Source of the DNA: Hyphomicrobiales bacterium | GTDB lineage: Bacteria > Pseudomonadota > Alphaproteobacteria > Rhizobiales > Xanthobacteraceae | DNA: 64,000 nucleotides | Direction of reading: 5' to 3' | Assembly (NCBI GenBank): GCA_017305455.1 | Contig: JAFKKO010000119.1 | Span: 1 to 64,000, forward strand | Shown: positions 60,665-64,000 of the stretch, piece by piece | How positions within the stretch are numbered: the first letter of the stretch is position 1 | How the letters are laid out: each line of letters opens with the position of its first letter | Translations under genes and position numbers: made by a program | Notes under the pieces: model-generated | The model's input: only the letters and a program-made list of their open reading frames with translations | Database searches by the model: none | What the model was told of the DNA's origin: nothing

Positions 60665-61123
60665 TCAAGTTATCTGTTGGGTCCGCGCGATGCGGCGGAT
60701 GGTCTGATCGAGCGTCGAAAGAAACGTGGAGCGGTCGCGCGAGGTGAAGCCACGCGGCCCGCCAGTGACCTCACCGCTGGAGCGCAGGTCGGTCATCAGA
60801 TTGCGCACGGCCAGCGTCATGCCGATGGAATCCTCGGTATAGGCCTTGCCGTTGGAGGCGATGACGTCCGCGCCCGCCTTGACGCAGCGGCTGGCGAGCG
60901 GGATGTCGAAGGTGATCACGATATCGCCTTTGCCGGCGCGTTCGGCAATCCAGTCATCCGCCGCATCCATGCCGGAACCGGCCGCGACCCGCTCGATGCC
61001 CGGATCGTCCGGGATGCGGATATAGCCGCCCGCGACCACGCTGACCGGCCAGCCATAGCGTTGCGCGACGCGATAGATCTCGTCCTTCACCGGACAGGCA
61101 TCGGCGTCGACATAGATTCGCAT
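60665..61123 (-). CDS. YaiI/YqxD family protein (DUF188)
   Basis: 152 residues. The family features are the opening [20 protein letters not shown] and [20 protein letters not shown], which hold conserved acidic residues resembling a PIN-like nuclease fold, and the C-terminal [20 protein letters not shown]. The protein is widespread and uncharacterised; nuclease activity is suggested only by the fold-like acidic pattern. It is followed by uup 5 bp downstream on the same strand. Confidence 0.9.
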   Translation of the reverse strand: MRIYVDADACPVKDEIYRVAQRYGWPVSVVAGGYIRIPDDPGIERVAAGSGMDAADDWIAERAGKGDIVITFDIPLASRCVKAGADVIASNGKAYTEDSIGMTLAVRNLMTDLRSSGEVTGGPRGFTSRDRSTFLSTLDQTIRRIARTQQIT

Positions 61124-61333
61124 CAGGGGCCGGTTCCTGTTGTTCCTGCTCGGATTTTGCAGTGCGATATCATGATCTGCCAGCGCCGGGGAGGAAATTC
61201 TTGGCTGGGATCAAGCAGATCTGGCCAAACGGCGCCGCCGCCTTATCGTTGCGCGCGGTATTGGCGCGCTGATACACTTGGTCCGAATGGAAAAATCAGC
61301 GCGCCGGCATGGCAGGCGCAGAGACGGTTTTAG

Positions 61334-62395
61334 ATGTCCGAGCAAGTGCGATCGCGCGGTGGCGACGAGCCCCGCGGCAGGCCGCCTTTAAATCAGCCGG
61401 CCAGCCCTTGCGCGAAAGTGCCGCGGGGGGCGCCGGCCTATGCGGCGATCGATCTCGGCACCAATAATTGCCGCCTACTGATCGCGCGCCCGTCCCAGAA
61501 CGGCTTCCGCGTGGTCGATTCCTTTTCCCGCATCATTCGGCTGGGCGAGGGGCTGTCCTCCACCGGCCGCATCAGCGAGGCGGCGATCGAGCGCGCCGTG
61601 GGAGCGCTGTCGATCTGCCGCGACAAGATCGACGCCAAGGGCGCGCGCCGTCTGCGCACCATCGCGACCGAAGCGTGCCGCGCCGCCGAGAATTCGGATA
61701 TTTTCCTCGACCGCATCAGGACGGAAGCCGGCATCGATCTGGAAATCATCGACCGGGAAACCGAGTCGACGCTGGCGGCGGTCGGGTGCTCTCCCTTGCT
61801 GGATCGTAATGCGCGCGGCGCTGTCCTGTTCGATATCGGCGGCGGTTCGAGCGAGGTGATGCTGGTCAGCCGCCCGAACGATGAACCTCATGCGACGGCG
61901 ATCAAGGGGCCATGGACCTCGCTGCCGCTCGGCGTCGTCACTCTCGCCGAGCGTTTCGGTGGCGTCGAGGTGACATCGCAGCTTTACGGAGCCATGGTCG
62001 ATCATGTCGCCGAATATCTTGCGCCGTTCGCCGCCGAGCACGGTCAGAATACAGCCGGAATGCACCTGCTCGGCACCTCCGGCACGGTGACCACGGTGGC
62101 GGGCGTGCATCTGGGCCTCGAGCGATATGACCGCCGCCGCGTCGACGGCATCTGGATGAGCGACGGCGACATCACGCAGGCGATCGAGACCTTGCTGTCG
62201 ATGAGCTATCGCGAGCGCGCCGACAATGCCTGCATCGGCACCGAGCGGGCCGATCTCGTGCTGGCCGGCTGCGCCATTCTGGATGCGATCCGCAATGCCT
62301 TCCCGATGCAGCGCCTGCGCGTGGCCGATCGCGGCCTGCGCGAGGGCATGCTGGTCGAGATGATGCGAAGCGACGGCTTCGTGCAGGCGTCATAG
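61334..62395 (+). CDS. Ppx/GppA family exopolyphosphatase / guanosine pentaphosphatase
   Basis: 353 residues with the actin-like ASKHA fold. [17 protein letters not shown] near residue 35 is phosphate-binding loop 1, [15 protein letters not shown] follows, [16 protein letters not shown] is the second phosphate loop, and [16 protein letters not shown] is the third. A 30-residue N-terminal extension ([19 protein letters not shown]) is basic and Pro-rich. Family enzymes degrade polyphosphate or pppGpp. It ends before the C-terminal HD-like domain of long Ppx, so it is the short type. The rlmE gene follows after 7 bp, in the same direction, an arrangement often seen in this class. Confidence 0.9.
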   Translation: MSEQVRSRGGDEPRGRPPLNQPASPCAKVPRGAPAYAAIDLGTNNCRLLIARPSQNGFRVVDSFSRIIRLGEGLSSTGRISEAAIERAVGALSICRDKIDAKGARRLRTIATEACRAAENSDIFLDRIRTEAGIDLEIIDRETESTLAAVGCSPLLDRNARGAVLFDIGGGSSEVMLVSRPNDEPHATAIKGPWTSLPLGVVTLAERFGGVEVTSQLYGAMVDHVAEYLAPFAAEHGQNTAGMHLLGTSGTVTTVAGVHLGLERYDRRRVDGIWMSDGDITQAIETLLSMSYRERADNACIGTERADLVLAGCAILDAIRNAFPMQRLRVADRGLREGMLVEMMRSDGFVQAS

Positions 62396-62402
62396 GTCCG
62401 TC

Positions 62403-63113
62403 ATGGCGAAAGACACCACCGGCCGGCTGCACGTCACGGTCAAGACTGGCGGCAAGCGCAAGCTGTCGTCAAAGCTCTGGCTCGAACGCCAGCTCAACGA
62501 TCCTTATGTCGCGCAGGCGAGGCGCGATGGCTTCCGCTCGCGTGCGGCCTACAAGCTGCAGGAGATGGACGACAAGTTTCGCTTCCTGAAAGCGGGACAG
62601 GCGGTGGTCGATCTCGGCGCCGCGCCGGGCGGCTGGAGCCAGATCGCCGCCAAGCGTGTCGGGTCGGATCGCGGCAAGGGCAAGGTGGTGGCGATCGATC
62701 TGCTTGAGATGCCGGACATTCCGGGCGTTACCTTCGCGCAGCTCGATTTTCTCACCGAGGATGCGCCGGAAAAGTTGCGCGCCATGCTGGGTGGCGGCGC
62801 CGATGTCGTGATGTCGGACATGGCGGCGAACACCACAGGTCATCGCAAGACCGATCAGCTCCGGATTGTCGGGTTGGTCGAGAGCGCAGCGGCTTTTGCA
62901 TCCGAGGTGCTCAATCCTGGCGGCACCTTTGTCGCCAAGGTGTTCCAGAGCGGCGCCGATGCCGCGCTGCTGGCGCAGCTCAAGCGCGATTTTGCGACCG
63001 TGCGCCACGTCAAGCCGGCGGCCAGCCGGCAAGATTCCTCGGAGCGTTATTTGCTGGCGACCGGATACCGCGGAACGTCCGCTGCCGCGCCATCCGGCGA
63101 CGAACCTAGTTGA
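62403..63113 (+). CDS. rlmE: 23S rRNA 2'-O-methyltransferase RlmE (FtsJ/RrmJ)
   Basis: 236 residues. The SAM-binding motif is [20 protein letters not shown], preceded by [17 protein letters not shown] with the catalytic Lys. The Asp is in [18 protein letters not shown], and Lys/Glu later in [12 protein letters not shown] and [16 protein letters not shown], which complete the K-D-K-E tetrad of RlmE. It methylates U2552 of 23S rRNA in the large subunit, a late assembly step induced by heat in E. coli. The gene ends with an 8-bp overlap with the convergent MFS gene. Confidence 0.93.
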   Translation: MAKDTTGRLHVTVKTGGKRKLSSKLWLERQLNDPYVAQARRDGFRSRAAYKLQEMDDKFRFLKAGQAVVDLGAAPGGWSQIAAKRVGSDRGKGKVVAIDLLEMPDIPGVTFAQLDFLTEDAPEKLRAMLGGGADVVMSDMAANTTGHRKTDQLRIVGLVESAAAFASEVLNPGGTFVAKVFQSGADAALLAQLKRDFATVRHVKPAASRQDSSERYLLATGYRGTSAAAPSGDEPS

Positions 63114-64000
63114 GCCGCTGGTCGCGGGCTTCGGCGGTGCCTTCGCTGGGCGCGGTCTGGGCTGCGTGCGGTCCGTGCAATGCCGTGACCTTCTGGCCGG
63201 AGACCTGATGCCCGGCATCCTGCGGCAGGCGGTAGAACGCCCAGGTTGACGTCGCCGCCACCAGCGAGATCACCACGAAGGCCGGCGCGAAGTCGGCCGC
63301 GCTGAGCTCGGCGGACTGGCGCAGCGCCATGGTCGCCTCCACCGCGAACGCGCCGAGCGCGACGCCGGCTGAAATCGCCAGTTGCTGGTTGACGCTGGCG
63401 AGCGTGGTCGCCCGGCTCATCTCCGAGACATCGACATCGGCATAGGCCATGGTGTTGACGGCGGTGAATTGCAGCGAGCGGAAGAAGCCGCCGACGATCA
63501 GCACGAACATGATCAGCAGCAGCGGCGTTGACGGCGTGAACAGCGCGCACGCCGCTATCGAGACGCAGGCGATCAGGCCGTTGAGGATCAGGACCGGGCG
63601 AAATCCGAAGGTGCGGATGATGCGCGCGGCGAGCGTTTTCATGCCCATGGCGCCGACCGCCGACGCGAACGTCACCATGCCGGATTTGAACGGCGACAGT
63701 CCGAAGCCGATCTGCATCAAGAGCGGCAGCAGGAACGGCAGCGCGCCGACGCCCATGCGGAACACGAAGCCGCCGCCGAGGCTGGCGCGCAGCGTCGTGT
63801 GCCGCAGCAGCGTGAAGTCGAGCACCGGGGAGGCGGTTTGCCGCGCGTGCCAGATATAAAGACCCATCGCCACCGCGCCGCCGAGGATCAGGGCGACGAC
63901 GATCTGCCAGGGCAGCATATCGAGCCCGGCGACGGAAAGGCCGAAGGCGAGCCCCGCGACGCCCGCGCCGGCGAGGGCGAGGCCGACCAGATCGAAGCGT
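63106..64000 (-). CDS. MFS transporter (DHA2-type drug exporter), C-terminal part
   Basis: The frame is open to the right edge of the window, so the N-terminal half lies outside. The visible 297 residues hold about six to eight hydrophobic segments, the [20 protein letters not shown] cytoplasmic loop and [20 protein letters not shown], matching the C-terminal half of EmrB/DHA2-like 14-helix exporters. The C-terminal tail ([20 protein letters not shown]) is polar. An internal ATG at 63918 is not the true start because codons continue upstream as [15 protein letters not shown] in a membrane helix. It overlaps rlmE by 8 bp at the 3' end. The substrate is unknown. Confidence 0.85.
   Translation of the reverse strand, partial: RFDLVGLALAGAGVAGLAFGLSVAGLDMLPWQIVVALILGGAVAMGLYIWHARQTASPVLDFTLLRHTTLRASLGGGFVFRMGVGALPFLLPLLMQIGFGLSPFKSGMVTFASAVGAMGMKTLAARIIRTFGFRPVLILNGLIACVSIAACALFTPSTPLLLIMFVLIVGGFFRSLQFTAVNTMAYADVDVSEMSRATTLASVNQQLAISAGVALGAFAVEATMALRQSAELSAADFAPAFVVISLVAATSTWAFYRLPQDAGHQVSGQKVTALHGPHAAQTAPSEGTAEARDQRLN

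Overview
The window is GC-rich, densely packed chromosomal DNA from an alphaproteobacterium. The best fit is the Bradyrhizobium/Rhodopseudomonas/Afipia group (Nitrobacteraceae); the genus cannot be resolved from sequence alone. Evidence for this placement is the acpXL-type very-long-chain fatty acid (VLCFA) lipid A cluster, the Bradyrhizobium-like haem uptake locus (hmuPTUV opposite hmuR, an IsdG-type haem oxygenase and hutX), a DUF1236 protein, FixK/FNR-type boxes, and dispersed palindromic intergenic repeats. No integrase, transposase, prophage or CRISPR array is visible.

Layout. 0-1.2 kb: end of motA plus motB. 1.3-5.3 kb: two tandem kup K+ transporters. 5.4-8.0 kb: rhodanese, aminotransferase and an orphan polyamine-binding protein. 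8.2-13.7 kb (minus strand): acpXL, dehydratase, two ketosynthases, a dehydrogenase and an acyltransferase, which together build the C28-type acyl chain and transfer it to lipid A. 13.9-18.5 kb: small membrane protein, ParB-like protein, MgtC-like protein, peroxidase-related enzyme and a HerA-like ATPase. Four related repeat elements lie between 8 and 16.8 kb. 18.98 kb: tRNA-Gln(CTG), followed by a large two-partner-secretion exoprotein with about a dozen GLUG repeats.

23.4-31.4 kb holds what looks like a low-oxygen/stress block. It contains a zinc alcohol dehydrogenase, a 58-residue membrane protein, an eRF1-like protein, a CBS-BON protein, an APH/AAA fusion kinase, an Hsp20 chaperone and a compact Mla-type lipid transport operon. 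Three TTGA-N6-TCAA boxes sit at positions suited to FixK/FNR activation of this block. The hsp20 leader can also fold so as to hide its ribosome binding site (candidate RNA thermometer).

31.9-38.8 kb: haem acquisition. TonB receptor HmuR imports haem, HmuTUV carries it across the inner membrane, the IsdG-type enzyme opens it and HutX carries it in the cytosol. 38.9-40.3 kb: two exported or anchored proteins of unknown function. 40.4-45.3 kb: MarR regulator divergent from an RND efflux adaptor/pump pair, with two matching operator-like sites between them. 45.3-48.7 kb: a third ketosynthase, an MFS transporter and a TetR regulator. 48.9-57.4 kb: valine catabolism (mmsA, acyl-CoA dehydrogenase, 3-hydroxyisobutyryl-CoA hydrolase, mmsB) with an acyl-CoA ligase, an SDR and a flavoprotein. 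57.5-64 kb: amino-acid-type binding protein, Uup ABC-F ATPase, YaiI-family protein, Ppx/GppA, RlmE and the end of an MFS exporter.

The least ordinary features are the FixK-box cluster with the hsp20 thermometer, the MlaD-PqiC fusion, the cysteine-free ketosynthase partner in the VLCFA cluster, and the orphan GLUG exoprotein beside the tRNA gene. All calls are from reading the sequence; no database search was run.
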